Below, in pieces: positions 63,562-64,000 of a stretch of DNA of 64,000 nt (within the stretch, counting starts at the first letter, position 1; every line of letters starts with the position of its first letter). The position numbers and the translations under genes are program-made. The stretch is from positions 959,001-1,023,000 of the forward strand of contig NZ_JADBGB010000001.1 of assembly GCF_015220045.1 (NCBI RefSeq), written 5' to 3'. Below the pieces are notes generated by a model. It did not search any database and was not told the origin of the DNA. It saw nothing but the letters and a program-made list of their open reading frames with translations. Source of the DNA: Marivivens aquimaris. GTDB taxonomy: Bacteria > Pseudomonadota > Alphaproteobacteria > Rhodobacterales > Rhodobacteraceae.

Positions 63562-64000
63562 TCACAGTGGAACGATTTCAACGACTTCGCCTTTCTGGCG
63601 CGCCTCGTCACCGATGGGGCGGATCACGAGGCAGTTCGCCTCGGCCATGACGGTCAGCAGCGAGCTGTCCTGCGATCCGGCAATGGTCACCTCGTCGCCT
63701 TCGATCGTGGCGCGCATGTAGTGCGTGCGCGGCCCGTTTTTCGGGGTGTCGTGGGCGAGGCGGGCGGTGCGGGTCGCGGGGAACACGTCCTCCAGCCCCT
63801 GCATCCGCTTGACCAGCGGGATGAGGAACAGCAGCGCGCAAACGATGGCGGACACTGGGTTGCCCGGCAGGCCGAGGTAAGGCGCGCCATGCGGAAAACG
63901 TCCTGCAATCAGCGGCTTACCGGGCCGCATGGCGATCTTGTAGAACGACCGCTCAACGCCGAGCGCATCGCTGACTTTGCCGACCAGATCGTAGTCGCCG
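63562..64000 (-). CDS. moeA: molybdopterin molybdenumtransferase MoeA, C-terminal part (starts outside the window)
   Basis: About 146 C-terminal residues are visible, open at the right window edge. They include GDYDLVGKVSDALG, KIAMRPGKPLIAGRF and LGLPGNPVSAIVCALLFLIP, the conserved MoeA domain with the PGNPVS motif, followed by the C-terminal domain IV (YMRATIEGDEV, SSLLTVMAEANCLVIRP). MoeA inserts molybdate into adenylated molybdopterin. It is transcribed in the direction of lexA, with 84 bp between them that hold the LexA box. Confidence 0.92.
   Translation of the reverse strand, partial: GDYDLVGKVSDALGVERSFYKIAMRPGKPLIAGRFPHGAPYLGLPGNPVSAIVCALLFLIPLVKRMQGLEDVFPATRTARLAHDTPKNGPRTHYMRATIEGDEVTIAGSQDSSLLTVMAEANCLVIRPIGDEARQKGEVVEIVPL

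Overview
The window is chromosomal DNA of a GC-rich alphaproteobacterium, almost certainly a marine Rhodobacteraceae/Roseobacter-group member. The evidence is a TRAP transporter operon, a lexA with a GTTC-N7-GTTC operator, a ccmEFH cluster interrupted by a gene-transfer-agent type lysis cassette, DUF4167, tandem gap genes, a coiled-coil gene upstream of zapA as in Caulobacter, and short intergenic repeats built from GGGGC/GCCCC hairpins followed by CCCCGGGATATTT. I see no rRNA, tRNA, insertion sequence, integrase or CRISPR array. These assignments come from reading motifs, not from database searches.

Left part (1-8.1 kb): a seven-gene catabolic operon next to a divergent RpiR-type regulator. 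It encodes an N-formylglutamate amidohydrolase-like enzyme, a complete TRAP transporter, a glutamine-synthetase-like ligase, an aldehyde dehydrogenase and an iron-type alcohol dehydrogenase. Together these could form a gamma-glutamylation route for an amine or amino alcohol, like the Puu pathway in logic. From 8.5 to 15.7 kb is an iron/siderophore module: exbB-exbD-exbD-tonB, an ABC exporter-fold protein, a TonB-dependent siderophore receptor and an AraC regulator. A 19-nt box recurs in front of exbB, the receptor and araC. Next come an M20 amidohydrolase, mazG and an orphan iron-binding protein gene.

Middle (19-42 kb): a 2271-residue surface protein with Ig/cadherin-like repeats and a C-terminal beta-barrel; an ABC-F ATPase; a GH15 hydrolase; an agmatinase-family enzyme and a DUF1499 protein; prfA-prmC; DUF4167; tag; rsmA; a BCCT transporter with a UspA protein; and two tandem GAPDH genes separated by a 47-codon membrane protein gene. 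The second GAPDH carries NADP-type substitutions. LacI-type operator-like sequences lie upstream of both gap genes.

Right part (42-64 kb): tkt, a coiled-coil gene with zapA and a MliC-like gene, grxD-bolA with a cysteine-rich protein, purL, a LysR regulator, murI, ccmE, a three-gene lysis cassette (GH108 endolysin, GTA-type holin, small XhlA-like protein), ccmF-ccmH, an enoyl-CoA hydratase-family gene, a membrane protein, gltA, gltX, comEC, lexA and the 3-prime end of moeA. GTA-type lysis genes, a DNA-uptake channel and lexA lie within about 11 kb. The best candidates for something undescribed are the AraC-box regulon, two small-RNA candidates with anti-Shine-Dalgarno motifs, the covarying hairpin repeats, the gamma-glutamylation operon and a CcmH with a 65-residue insertion.
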